NCBI GenBank assembly: GCA_902607435.1
Contig: CACLJX010000001.1
Span: 215,289-279,288 of the forward strand
From: an uncultured Alphaproteobacteria bacterium
GTDB taxonomy: Bacteria; Pseudomonadota; Alphaproteobacteria; HIMB59; GCA-002718135
Reading direction: 5' to 3'
DNA: 64,000 nucleotides
Numbering within the stretch: position 1 is the first letter of the stretch; each line of letters starts with the position of its first letter. The position numbers were made by a program, and so were the translations under genes. Of the stretch, positions 49,967 through 58,532 are shown piece after piece. Under the pieces are notes generated by a model. That model saw only the letters and a list, made by a program, of their open reading frames with translations, ran no database searches and was not told where the DNA came from.

Positions 49967-50590
49967 ATGAAAAGACAAGATAGTAATCTTATTCAAAATT
50001 ATACTGATAGTGATTTACAAACTTTTACAATATTAGGAAACTTTAAAAACTATGGATCTGATTCAATTGAAAAAAAAAATAAAAAAAACATCAATCAGTC
50101 TATTGGTTATGCTCTTTCTGATAATAAACACTTTCAAAAACTTATGAATTTTAACAAAAGTACTAAAACCTCTTCAAAAGAATATTCTATTCATGAATTT
50201 ACAGATAGTGACGATTTGACTGAAAAAAGAACACCTAAGGATGAGGATAATTTTTACAATGAATCAGACATGCAAAATTTTAAAAAATTGAAACAATTTC
50301 CACTCAGCATTAATCCTGATACTTTACAATATACAAACAAAAAAGAAGATTCAGTAGTCACAAAAATTAATTATACTGTAAGTGATCTAGAAGCGTTTAA
50401 TCGTATTGTTGAATCAAAAGAAGACAGCACAAATAATCAAGTCACAACAAAGAATGCTGAAGCAAAGAACTTAAAGTCAAATATCGATAGAAGTTCCATT
50501 AAGATTATAGATTTTGATGAATTAAAAAAGCAAAAAACAATACACAACAAACAAAGGATTGAAAAAATTAAAGTGGTGCACTTTGATTAA
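49967..50590 (+). CDS. Unknown repeat protein with a tail shared with the ABC ATPase
   Basis: No family is recognised. The protein is 207 residues, hydrophilic, without signal peptide or membrane span. A loose motif [YF]xxSD[LMN]xxF recurs at residues 12-20, 48-56, 97-105 and 136-144, with a partial copy at 78-83. The C-terminal 30 residues (178-207) read IKIIDFDELKK ... RIEKIKVV and resemble the end of the ATPase encoded just upstream (IKIVDFDKEKK ... ILKKIKV). It lies between the ATPase and the first permease, so a role in transporter assembly or regulation is likely but unproven. Confidence 0.7.
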   Translation: MKRQDSNLIQNYTDSDLQTFTILGNFKNYGSDSIEKKNKKNINQSIGYALSDNKHFQKLMNFNKSTKTSSKEYSIHEFTDSDDLTEKRTPKDEDNFYNESDMQNFKKLKQFPLSINPDTLQYTNKKEDSVVTKINYTVSDLEAFNRIVESKEDSTNNQVTTKNAEAKNLKSNIDRSSIKIIDFDELKKQKTIHNKQRIEKIKVVHFD

Positions 50591-50606
50591 TTGTAGATTT
50601 TAAGAA

Positions 50607-52925
50607 ATGGCATTAGTAGACAAAATAAAACATGGCTTTAGAACAAGCGGAGATACTGGAGTTCATAAATATCTCATGGTTCCAATCTTTATGTTTTTTG
50701 CTCTATTAATTTTTGCCCTTATTAGAAGTCCGATAATAATTTCACCTTCAGGCATAGGTAGTGTTATTATTCTCACTGCACCGCTAATATTGGCTACTTA
50801 TGCTTTAACTATAATTGTAATGGCAGGTCGAGGGGGTGTAGATTTATCCATTGGACCCTTTATGGGCTTTATTAATGTCAGCCTTATTTCATTGTATGCT
50901 CATGGCTATTTGCAGCATCCAGTTAGTTTTTTTATTTATGCAATAGGCATAGGTGTAATCTACCAAATATTTTTTGGAATGATTGTAGTGTTTGTTAGGG
51001 TCCAGCCAATTATTATCGCTTTAGCAGGGTATTTAGCTTTTACGGGTATTAACTTGGTCATTTTATCACGACCTGGAGGTGTAGCACCGGACTGGATCGA
51101 GCCATGGGGTGCCGGCATAACGATATTTAATGAAATATTACTGCTATTAATTTTAGCAACAATCTTCTTTTATCTAATCACTCATACCGCCTTTTGGGGA
51201 CACCTTAAACTGATGGGAGCGGATGAGCGAGCTGCTTTTACTAGTGGTGTGAAGATTAATTGGGTGAGGATTGTAGCTCATGCAATAGCCGGAATATTTG
51301 CAGGTTTATCTGCGATATCATTTACCGCACTAATAGGTTCTGGCGATCCCATACAAGGAACAAAATATACCCTTCTTGGTGTGACAGCCTTGGTGCTGGG
51401 AGGGGCCAGTCTTGTCGGTGGTAGAGGAGGAGCTTTTGGTGCTATTTTAGGTGCTCTTATTCTTTATTTAATTAATTATAGTTTAGTTACGTTCCAATTT
51501 GAAAGACTGCAAAGTTTTGTCTCTGATTTATCTTATGGTGGAGTGCTTGTGATAGCTTTATTGATAAGCTTAACACTTCCTTTTGTACAAAGAATTACAA
51601 AAAATTTGTCTGTTTTTGTTTTTTTTATTCTTATGTCAATTGCTGGTTTGGCCGTTATTGTTCATACGACGCAGGATATACCGATTGCTGAAGAAAAAGT
51701 ACTTACAACAGAAGACTACACTGGAACACAGTATGAAAGATCTACTGTTGTTCGCAAATTAGATGCAACGGGAAATATAATTGTGGAAGGCGATGCAGCA
51801 ACAACTACTGGGGAAGGTACTGCACAAGGAGGTTCATTAGCTGGACACTCTATTGTTATTGTTAAAGATCCAGGAACAGTAGTTTTATATGTGATTCTTG
51901 GCTTGGCTGGCTTGGCGTATCTTGGTACTTTGCTTGCCAGAAATCGAGACGCCACGACAACGTGCTTTGCACTTATAGTGGCTGTTATAGTTGTGGGATT
52001 AATATTTGATCCTGACAGCAAACAAAGTGAACCTCAAATTGAACAAGTAAACTTACACTCCAACCAAAGCACTATAGAAAATTTTTCGCCTCAATATTTT
52101 AGTCTTGAGAAAATTGATTTTGTTTCAAATATTTCTTCTAACGCGAGTTTGATTGTTAGCTCGACTTACAGTTTGATTTATATAGTAGGAACCATTCTGC
52201 TTACTTCTTTAATTGTCATGGTTATGTTGCCTCAATTTAGCACAAGAGTAAAAGCAACTGCTATGCTTTTATTTACTACCGCTTTAACAATCGTTCTACT
52301 AGGAGGTATATCTTATTATAATTTAGGCGATAAGGTTGATAACAGTCTTTTTGGTCTGCAGGGATATGGTATTATATTAGTAGGCTTACTTCTTTTTGTG
52401 ATTACAGCTCCTTTTGTTCATTCAAATATTGCGAACTTGACCAATATTTATATTTTTGGACTTAGTGTTTTAGCTATTCTTGCTGTCTATTTTTTAGCAG
52501 GTAATACCAGTATGTCTACTGATCCAGCTCTTTATCAATCCCAGATTATAAGTGAGTTGCAGATTGGTGATTTTTCACAAATTGCATATGGCGAGCCAGT
52601 AAGGCATTTTAATCCAGGTATATCGCCTATTGCACAGTTTGCTTATAGCGCACTTGTAATTTTTTTATTTCAGTATTTTGTCTTTATAGCTATGAATCAA
52701 GAAAATAGATTTAATCGTTTTGCACCTTTTATGTATATAGTTATTTGTGCTGGTTTTTTGTGGTCAGCAATGTTTTACGCAGTTGGATATCCTTTATATA
52801 AAATTGTAGTAGTATTGATTGTAGGTCTTCCAATTACTCCTTTAGTATGGCAATTTTTCGGCGTTTATTTAAAGAAACTATCACGAGACAGACAATTAAG
52901 CCAATGGGCTGAAGAGGGGAAGTAA
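50607..52925 (+). CDS. ABC permease (RbsC-like) with a large C-terminal membrane extension
   Basis: The product is 772 residues, more than twice the usual permease. Residues 1-330 form a standard BPD_transp_2 permease: VMAGRGGVDLSIGP at 71-84 and the coupling-helix region KLMGADERAAFTSGV at 201-215, followed by GGASLVGGRGG at 265-275. Residues 331-772 add about ten further predicted spans and two soluble loops (355-420 and 465-520). I do not recognise the extension. The gene starts 17 bases after the repeat protein and precedes the second permease by eight bases. Confidence 0.85.
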   Translation: MALVDKIKHGFRTSGDTGVHKYLMVPIFMFFALLIFALIRSPIIISPSGIGSVIILTAPLILATYALTIIVMAGRGGVDLSIGPFMGFINVSLISLYAHGYLQHPVSFFIYAIGIGVIYQIFFGMIVVFVRVQPIIIALAGYLAFTGINLVILSRPGGVAPDWIEPWGAGITIFNEILLLLILATIFFYLITHTAFWGHLKLMGADERAAFTSGVKINWVRIVAHAIAGIFAGLSAISFTALIGSGDPIQGTKYTLLGVTALVLGGASLVGGRGGAFGAILGALILYLINYSLVTFQFERLQSFVSDLSYGGVLVIALLISLTLPFVQRITKNLSVFVFFILMSIAGLAVIVHTTQDIPIAEEKVLTTEDYTGTQYERSTVVRKLDATGNIIVEGDAATTTGEGTAQGGSLAGHSIVIVKDPGTVVLYVILGLAGLAYLGTLLARNRDATTTCFALIVAVIVVGLIFDPDSKQSEPQIEQVNLHSNQSTIENFSPQYFSLEKIDFVSNISSNASLIVSSTYSLIYIVGTILLTSLIVMVMLPQFSTRVKATAMLLFTTALTIVLLGGISYYNLGDKVDNSLFGLQGYGIILVGLLLFVITAPFVHSNIANLTNIYIFGLSVLAILAVYFLAGNTSMSTDPALYQSQIISELQIGDFSQIAYGEPVRHFNPGISPIAQFAYSALVIFLFQYFVFIAMNQENRFNRFAPFMYIVICAGFLWSAMFYAVGYPLYKIVVVLIVGLPITPLVWQFFGVYLKKLSRDRQLSQWAEEGK

Positions 52926-52933
52926 AATAGTTT

Positions 52934-54352
52934 ATGAAAAGATCTGCATTTCTTTTTTTTAAAGCTTTGGGATTATTATTTGCTATCCTAGTTGGCATAG
53001 GCACTGCCGTGTTAGGATGGTTTGATGCAGCAGATTGGATCAATATTGTTTTTTATTCCATGGCTACCAGTGCATTAGTTTTATGGGGCTGGCATCATTT
53101 TTCTATTCGCTGGATTCACAGTGATCTCAAGCAAGATATCTTTTCCCAGGTTACGAAAAAAGAAAAAATTGATACGGAAGAGATTACACACGAAGAAGCA
53201 GATGAAGAAAATTTCTTTTTTAGAATTATTAGTCAATACAAATGGGCGCTCGGAGGGTTTCTTCTACTAATAGCTATTTTTATTTTTGTTTCATTTATTG
53301 TCGAAGGTTTCTTTTCTGGTCGAACATTAGTATCTTTTTTAATATTTTTAGGCTTTATTATTTTAGCTTCTGTAGTAGGTAGCTATATTACAGTTCAAAA
53401 AAATGTATTTATTGGTATTTGCGTTTTAATAGGATTATTTATTATAGGATCTCTGACCATACCAGGGTTTCTTTCTATTCTTAACATGAAATCCATGTTG
53501 GTCTTTGCTGCTTTTTTAGGTCTAGCCACAATAGGACAGACACTTGTTGCTCTATTAGGAGGACTTGACTTATCAATTCCCTTTATCATAGGGTCTTCTA
53601 ATATAGCTTTGATGTCGATGATTTCTAAAGGTGTGCCACCCTGGCTTGCAGGTCTTGTAGTATTACTATTCGGTTTGGGAGTAGGTTTAATCAATGGTAT
53701 CTTGAGTTTTCGACTTCAAGGCCAAGCATTAATATTAACACTGGGCGTAGGATTTTTCATGGTTGGAGGCGTTCAAATTCTTGTAGCAATGAATACTTTT
53801 TCAGCTGGCACTGTTTTTGGGGTTGTACCGGACTGGATGAGAAATATTGCTTCTATGAACGGCAAAACTATAGGACTACCCATTCCTCCTGTAATTATTA
53901 TTTGGATTGTATCTGCACTAATTATAATTATTGGTCTTCGATATACAAAATGGGGACGAAATTTGTATGCACTTGGAGGAAATCGTTTATCTGCAGAGCG
54001 GTTATCTATTTCTGAAAGAGCGTATTGGGTCGGTGTCTATGTCATTAGTGGCTTTTTTTCAGCATTGACAGGAGCATTACTTCTTGGCTGGAGTGGTGGA
54101 GGATTTGTTGGTGTTGGCGATACCTATTTATTTTTAACTCTTGCAGCAGTTGTTGTTGGAGGTACTTCCTTACTTGGTGGTTGGGGCGGTTACGGCCTAA
54201 GTGTTATAGGTGTATTAGTTTTACAAGTCCTCAATACAACATTAATAGGATGGGGTTTAAGCTTTGAAGGACAACAATTTATTTTGGGTCTTTTAATAAT
54301 ACCTATGGTTGCATTATATGCTCGATCGCCACATATTAGGACTTTAGTTTAA
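52934..54352 (+). CDS. ABC permease (RbsC-like) with an N-terminal extension
   Basis: The product is 472 residues. The core permease domain is in the C-terminal 310 residues, with VALLGGLDLSIPFIIG near 204-219 and GGTSLLGGWGGYG near 412-424. An N-terminal part of about 160 residues adds roughly four or five spans and a charged cytoplasmic loop (EKIDTEEITHEEADEEN, about 76-92). The two permeases probably form a heterodimer on the double ATPase. Its TAA stop overlaps a possible 42-codon ORF by one base (TAATG). Confidence 0.86.
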   Translation: MKRSAFLFFKALGLLFAILVGIGTAVLGWFDAADWINIVFYSMATSALVLWGWHHFSIRWIHSDLKQDIFSQVTKKEKIDTEEITHEEADEENFFFRIISQYKWALGGFLLLIAIFIFVSFIVEGFFSGRTLVSFLIFLGFIILASVVGSYITVQKNVFIGICVLIGLFIIGSLTIPGFLSILNMKSMLVFAAFLGLATIGQTLVALLGGLDLSIPFIIGSSNIALMSMISKGVPPWLAGLVVLLFGLGVGLINGILSFRLQGQALILTLGVGFFMVGGVQILVAMNTFSAGTVFGVVPDWMRNIASMNGKTIGLPIPPVIIIWIVSALIIIIGLRYTKWGRNLYALGGNRLSAERLSISERAYWVGVYVISGFFSALTGALLLGWSGGGFVGVGDTYLFLTLAAVVVGGTSLLGGWGGYGLSVIGVLVLQVLNTTLIGWGLSFEGQQFILGLLIIPMVALYARSPHIRTLV

Positions 54353-54480
54353 TGAAATATTTTTCAAGTATAATAATTTTATTAACAAGTTTATTTCATA
54401 ATACGAAATTTTACTTTAAATTTTACTACAAAAATATATTTTCCAATTTCTTTTTGTTAGGTTTAGTCGAGTATGAATAA
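54352..54480 (+). CDS. Possible 42-residue membrane peptide between permease and rhodopsin
   Basis: The reading frame starts on the permease stop (TAATG) and ends inside the start of the rhodopsin gene, overlapping it by eight bases. The product would be hydrophobic and aromatic (starting MKYFSSIIILLTSLF and ending FFLLGLVEYE), about one or two membrane segments. It has no recognisable family. It may be a real small protein, a leader peptide that couples translation to the rhodopsin, or chance in AT-rich sequence. Confidence 0.3.
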   Translation: MKYFSSIIILLTSLFHNTKFYFKFYYKNIFSNFFLLGLVEYE

Positions 54481-55174
54481 ATTATTGTTTCCTCAAGATG
54501 TAGTTGGTGGTTCTTTTTGGTTAATCTCAGTGGCCATGATTGGCGCAGCAATATTTTTCTTTTTAGAAAGAGGAAGGCTATCAAAAAGATGGAACACTGT
54601 TATGACTCTGGTAGGGGTGATAGCCTTAATGTCTTCCATACATTATTTTTATGCGAAAAATTTATGGGTGATGAATGGACAAGCTCCCATTGCCATAAGA
54701 TACATTGATTGGACCCTAACTTTTCCTCTTCAAATATTAACTTTTTACGTAATGCTTACAGCGGTGACTGATGTGAAAAGAGGCATGTTTTGGCGTTTAC
54801 TCGTAGGTACACTTGTTTGGGTAATTGCACAGTTTTTAGGTGCCTCAGGTTACATGAGCGTCACACTTGGCTTCTTAGTTGGTATAGTTGGCTGGCTGTA
54901 TATTATTGGGGAACTGTATATGGGAGATGCAGGAAGAAAAAATGCAGCATGTGGTAATGAGCATGTTCAAATGGCATTTTTTGCAAATAGATTAATTATT
55001 ACCATTGGATTTTCTATCTACCATATTGGGTATTTTATTGAACATCTGGGAGGAGGCGTCAATATTAGTAGCCTTAATGTAATTTACAATCTTGGAGATA
55101 TATTAAATAAAATTATATTTGGAATGGTAATCTATGGCGCCGCTTCCCAAGATACAAAAAAGAGTGGTCTATAG
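54473..55174 (+). CDS. Microbial rhodopsin (proteorhodopsin-like) with a DTT motif
   Basis: The product is 233 residues with seven predicted spans. Alignment to proteorhodopsin needs no gap in helix C: RYIDW gives R76 and D79 (counterion), T83, and T90 where proton-pumping proteorhodopsins have the donor glutamate. Q87 occupies the spectral tuning site, where glutamine marks blue-absorbing forms. H57 (partner of the counterion), D209 and retinal lysine K213 are conserved. Helix F differs: F180 replaces a tryptophan and H184 the usual proline. Ion and direction are therefore uncertain. No retinal biosynthesis gene is in the window. The gene follows the permeases and precedes the SPFH gene. Confidence 0.93.
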   Translation: MNKLLFPQDVVGGSFWLISVAMIGAAIFFFLERGRLSKRWNTVMTLVGVIALMSSIHYFYAKNLWVMNGQAPIAIRYIDWTLTFPLQILTFYVMLTAVTDVKRGMFWRLLVGTLVWVIAQFLGASGYMSVTLGFLVGIVGWLYIIGELYMGDAGRKNAACGNEHVQMAFFANRLIITIGFSIYHIGYFIEHLGGGVNISSLNVIYNLGDILNKIIFGMVIYGAASQDTKKSGL

Positions 55175-55222
55175 ATGACATTAGAATTAATTAGATATAT
55201 GTTAAGTAGGAGGAATATTTAA
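55175..55222 (+). CDS. Possible 15-codon leader ORF between rhodopsin and SPFH gene
   Basis: An ATG follows the rhodopsin stop directly (TAGATG), 15 codons read through MTLELIRYML, and the stop shares its last base with the SPFH ATG (TAATG). The AGGAGG box at 55208-55213 lies within it. It is probably a coupling element, if it is translated at all. Confidence 0.2.
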   Translation: MTLELIRYMLSRRNI

Positions 55223-57213
55223 TGACTAGAGGAGCAGATATAATAGCAGTAATAATTCTGATTGCACTAGCTATAGCAGTCATAGTTTATTTATTACATT
55301 GGTTATACAGAAGATCTTCAAAAGAAGTTTCATTTGTTCGAACTGGAATGTTTGGTGAGAAAGTTGTTATCAGCGGAGGTGCTTTTGTCTTACCTATCAT
55401 TCATAATATCACTCAAGTAGGTATGCGTACATTAAGTTTAACTATAAAAAGATCGGGTGATAAATCTTTAATTACAAAAGATAGAATGAGAGCAGAGTTA
55501 GTTACAGAATTTTATACAAAAGTTCCACCTGAAAAAAAATCTGTTTCAACTGCAGCTCAAACCTTGGGTAACAGAACCCTTGATCCTGAACATTTAAGGG
55601 AAGTAGTCCAAGGTCGATTTGCTGATGCTCTTGGAGAAGTAGCTGCGAATATGACATTAGACGAAATACAAGAAAACAGAGGACAATTTGTTAAAGAAGT
55701 TACAAAGATTGCAGACGAGTCTATTGGACACACTGGTCTAGCTTTAGAAACTGTTTCTATGATATCCTTAGATCAAACACCAATTGAGCAGTTTAACCCA
55801 GCAAATACTTTTGACTCTCAAGGCCTAACTCAATTGACAGAACAAATTGAAGCTAGAAAGAAAAAAAGAAATGATATTACTCAAGACACAAAAATTTCAA
55901 TTGAAAATAAAAACTTAGAAACTATTCAGAAAGAATTAGAAATTAAAAAAAATGAAGAATTTTCAAGATATAAACAAGAAAGAGAAATTGCTATACAGAA
56001 AGCGAACGAAAGAACAGAGACTATAAAACAAAGGTCAGAGAGAGAACGTGAGGCTGAAGAAGCAGAAATAAGAAGTCAAGAAGAAATTGAAGTAGCAAAA
56101 ATATCTCAAAATCAAGTTATTGAAGTTGAAAGAAGATTAACTGAAACAAGACTAATTGAAGAAATTGAAAAACGTAGAAGAGAGCAAAATGATTTAGAGC
56201 AAAATGCAGCTCTTGATATTAGGCAAAAAAATCTTGACACAGAGGTCAAAATTTTGAATTTAGATAAAGAAAGTGAGTATGCTCGTTTAGAAAAACAACG
56301 TTTAGTTGATATTAAAAAGGCCCAAGAAAGAGCAGAAATTATCAAAGAACAAGCAGAAAGACAACGTGATTCAGAAGAAGCACAAATCATATCTGAAGAA
56401 CAAATAAAAAACGCAAAAATAAGTCAGCAAAAAAACGTTGATGCTTACCGTATTTCTGCAGAAAAAGAAACGAGACTGCTTGATATTGAGAAAGCAAAAA
56501 GATTAAAATTAGAAGAGCATCAAAAAGAACTAGAAATTATAGATAAATCGAAAGCTGTACTTAAATCAAAAGCTGAAGAAGAGGTTGCAAGGGCTAAAGC
56601 CGTTGAAGCTGAAGAAAAAGCAAATTCAACTCGATATATTGAAAAAGCGCAAGGTATAAAACAAGTTGATGTAATCTCTGCAGCTTCAAAAGCAGAACAA
56701 GATAAACATTCAACTTTGGCTGCAAAGTTAAGATATGAAATTGATGCAGCTGGTAAGAAAGCTTTGAATACAGCTGAAAATCTCAGAAGTGATGCAAGTA
56801 GGAGAAGTGCCTTACGTTTGAAACTTGCTGATAAAATTGAATCTATTATCAGAGAAAGCGTTAAACCAATGGCAAATATTGGCGATATTAAAATTGTTGA
56901 TGTTAATGGCCTTCCAGGCTTTAGTGGTGGCAATCCTGATGGTGGAAATGCAGTTGGAAGTAGTGGAGGAAGAGGTGACAGCACTGGAAGAAGTGGTAAC
57001 TTAGCTGATAGTGTTGTGAACTCTGCTTTGCGCTATAGGGCTCAACAACCTTTCCTAGATAGTCTCTTGAAAGAAATAGGCATGAACCCAGGTGAGATTA
57101 GTAATATTCGTAATATTTTAGGTGACTATGATAATCCAAAAAAAGATTTTCATATGAATTTTGATAAAGACCCTACAAAATCAGTACCAAGTAGAAAAAA
57201 TCCTAAAAAATAA
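55222..57213 (+). CDS. SPFH/flotillin-like membrane protein (YqiK type)
   Basis: The product is 663 residues. One N-terminal span (about 7-28) anchors it. The SPFH domain is at about 36-200 (FGEKVVISGGAFVLPIIHN near 44-62). A long coiled coil follows. Residues 213-318 and 319-424 are a gapless tandem duplication with a period of 106, seen in NKNLETIQ/QKNLDTEV and in VAKISQNQ/NAKISQQK. The C-terminal part has a Gly-rich linker (about 566-592) and a basic end. Flotillins organise membrane domains and oligomerise. The usual NfeD partner is not adjacent. The AGGAGG box upstream is strong. Confidence 0.85.
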   Translation: MTRGADIIAVIILIALAIAVIVYLLHWLYRRSSKEVSFVRTGMFGEKVVISGGAFVLPIIHNITQVGMRTLSLTIKRSGDKSLITKDRMRAELVTEFYTKVPPEKKSVSTAAQTLGNRTLDPEHLREVVQGRFADALGEVAANMTLDEIQENRGQFVKEVTKIADESIGHTGLALETVSMISLDQTPIEQFNPANTFDSQGLTQLTEQIEARKKKRNDITQDTKISIENKNLETIQKELEIKKNEEFSRYKQEREIAIQKANERTETIKQRSEREREAEEAEIRSQEEIEVAKISQNQVIEVERRLTETRLIEEIEKRRREQNDLEQNAALDIRQKNLDTEVKILNLDKESEYARLEKQRLVDIKKAQERAEIIKEQAERQRDSEEAQIISEEQIKNAKISQQKNVDAYRISAEKETRLLDIEKAKRLKLEEHQKELEIIDKSKAVLKSKAEEEVARAKAVEAEEKANSTRYIEKAQGIKQVDVISAASKAEQDKHSTLAAKLRYEIDAAGKKALNTAENLRSDASRRSALRLKLADKIESIIRESVKPMANIGDIKIVDVNGLPGFSGGNPDGGNAVGSSGGRGDSTGRSGNLADSVVNSALRYRAQQPFLDSLLKEIGMNPGEISNIRNILGDYDNPKKDFHMNFDKDPTKSVPSRKNPKK

Positions 57214-57218
57214 ATCTT

Positions 57219-57608
57219 ATGAGTGCTGAAATAGAAAATTGGGCGAAAAAATATGAAGAACTTACAAATAGTGACGATACTATTGGTGCAATGGCAAAAT
57301 ATTACACGTGTTCCTTCATGTTTGATATGGAAAAAGCAAAAGTTATAATAGAAATGCATGACGGGAAAGTAAAAAAAATTAATACTAACCCTGCACCTCT
57401 TGATCCGTATGATTTTGCTCTACGAGCTTCAGCTCAAACATGGCGGGAGTTTGGTCAGCCAATGCCCAAACCCATGTATCATGGAATTTGGTCTGCGAGT
57501 TTTCAAAGAGACTTAAAGATTGAAGGTAATCATCTTGTTTTAATGCAAAATTTAAGAAATTTTACAGTACAATTCGAACTCTTAAGAAAATCGGGAGTCC
57601 CTGTATAA
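57219..57608 (+). CDS. SCP2-like sterol/lipid-binding-domain protein (tentative)
   Basis: The 129-residue protein has no signal peptide or span. The pattern of an SCP2-type fold is visible: a beta segment VIIEMHDGKVKKI (about 42-54), the DPYDFALRASAQTWREF region (about 62-78) and a C-terminal GNHLVLMQNLRNFTVQFELL helix (about 103-122). SCP2-like proteins bind hydrophobic ligands in a tunnel. The match is by pattern only and is weak. The gene begins five bases after the SPFH gene. Confidence 0.5.
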   Translation: MSAEIENWAKKYEELTNSDDTIGAMAKYYTCSFMFDMEKAKVIIEMHDGKVKKINTNPAPLDPYDFALRASAQTWREFGQPMPKPMYHGIWSASFQRDLKIEGNHLVLMQNLRNFTVQFELLRKSGVPV

Positions 57609-57636
57609 TATGTTAAATGTTTTAAGGATCTTATAG

Positions 57637-58491
57637 ATGGTAAAGCATCATGATGTAATTGGGCGTTATGTTACAATTGAAGTTGACGATTGTGAGTACA
57701 AAGTTTTTTATCTTCAAAATGGAAAAGGTATACCATTAATATGCCAGCATACAGCTGGATGTCATAATCATCAATGGAGAGGACTACTTGAAGATGAGGA
57801 AATTCTTAAAAAATACAATGTGATTGCTTATGATTTACCAAGGCACGGTAAATCAGATCCTCCTCATAATAAAGAATGGTGGAAAGAAGAGTATAAACTT
57901 ACAGCTGAACACTATTGTAATTTTATTGTTAAATTATGTGCTGCTCTTGATTTAAATAATCCAATATTTATGGGCTCCTCATTTGGAGGAAACATAGCTT
58001 TACAGCTGGCTTTGCGGCATCCAAATAAATTTAAAGCAGTTATTCCTGTTGAGGCGGCTGATTATGCACCAGGGTTTTATTTGGATTGGTGGCGTCATCC
58101 TCATGCAAATGCTGCGCAAGTATGTGCAAGTGGAGTGTGGGATCTTATGGCACCTCAATCTCCTAATATGGATAGATGGCTAACCTGGCATTATTATTCT
58201 CAGGGTTCAGAAGCTTTTAAAGGAGATCTATATTTTTATTCTGTTGATCATGATTTAAGAAAGGAATTACAGAATATTGATGGAAGAAAATGTCCTGTAG
58301 TGATGTTAACAGGCACATATGACTATCTTACTCCACCAGAAGCAACAGAAAATACAGCACGTCAAATTAAAGGAGGGGTATATATTGAAATGACAGATAT
58401 AGGACATTTCCCTATGAGTGAAAACCATGAAGTTTTTCGTGTTTATTTGATGGAGGCACTTCGAATAATAGAAGAAAAAACAAACAACTAA
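57637..58491 (+). CDS. Alpha/beta-hydrolase
   Basis: The product is 284 residues with no signal peptide. The nucleophile elbow is GSSFGG with S115, the acid D229 in GTYDYL and the histidine H257 in DIGHFP. The oxyanion region HTAGCHNHQWRG is near residues 38-49. The family includes esterases, amidases and C-C hydrolases. Its location directly before the amidohydrolase genes suggests a linked step, such as ester or amide hydrolysis. The substrate is unknown. Confidence 0.85.
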   Translation: MVKHHDVIGRYVTIEVDDCEYKVFYLQNGKGIPLICQHTAGCHNHQWRGLLEDEEILKKYNVIAYDLPRHGKSDPPHNKEWWKEEYKLTAEHYCNFIVKLCAALDLNNPIFMGSSFGGNIALQLALRHPNKFKAVIPVEAADYAPGFYLDWWRHPHANAAQVCASGVWDLMAPQSPNMDRWLTWHYYSQGSEAFKGDLYFYSVDHDLRKELQNIDGRKCPVVMLTGTYDYLTPPEATENTARQIKGGVYIEMTDIGHFPMSENHEVFRVYLMEALRIIEEKTNN

Positions 58492-58532
58492 AAAATATTT
58501 TAAATCTTAAAATGTTTATCTAGAGGAATACT

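Noticed and set aside
54893-54925. Carotenoid-antenna fenestration in the rhodopsin (small residue in helix E)
   Set aside because: The helix E tryptophan next to the retinal ring is kept (W141). G146 lies further along the helix, and I cannot show that it opens the pocket.
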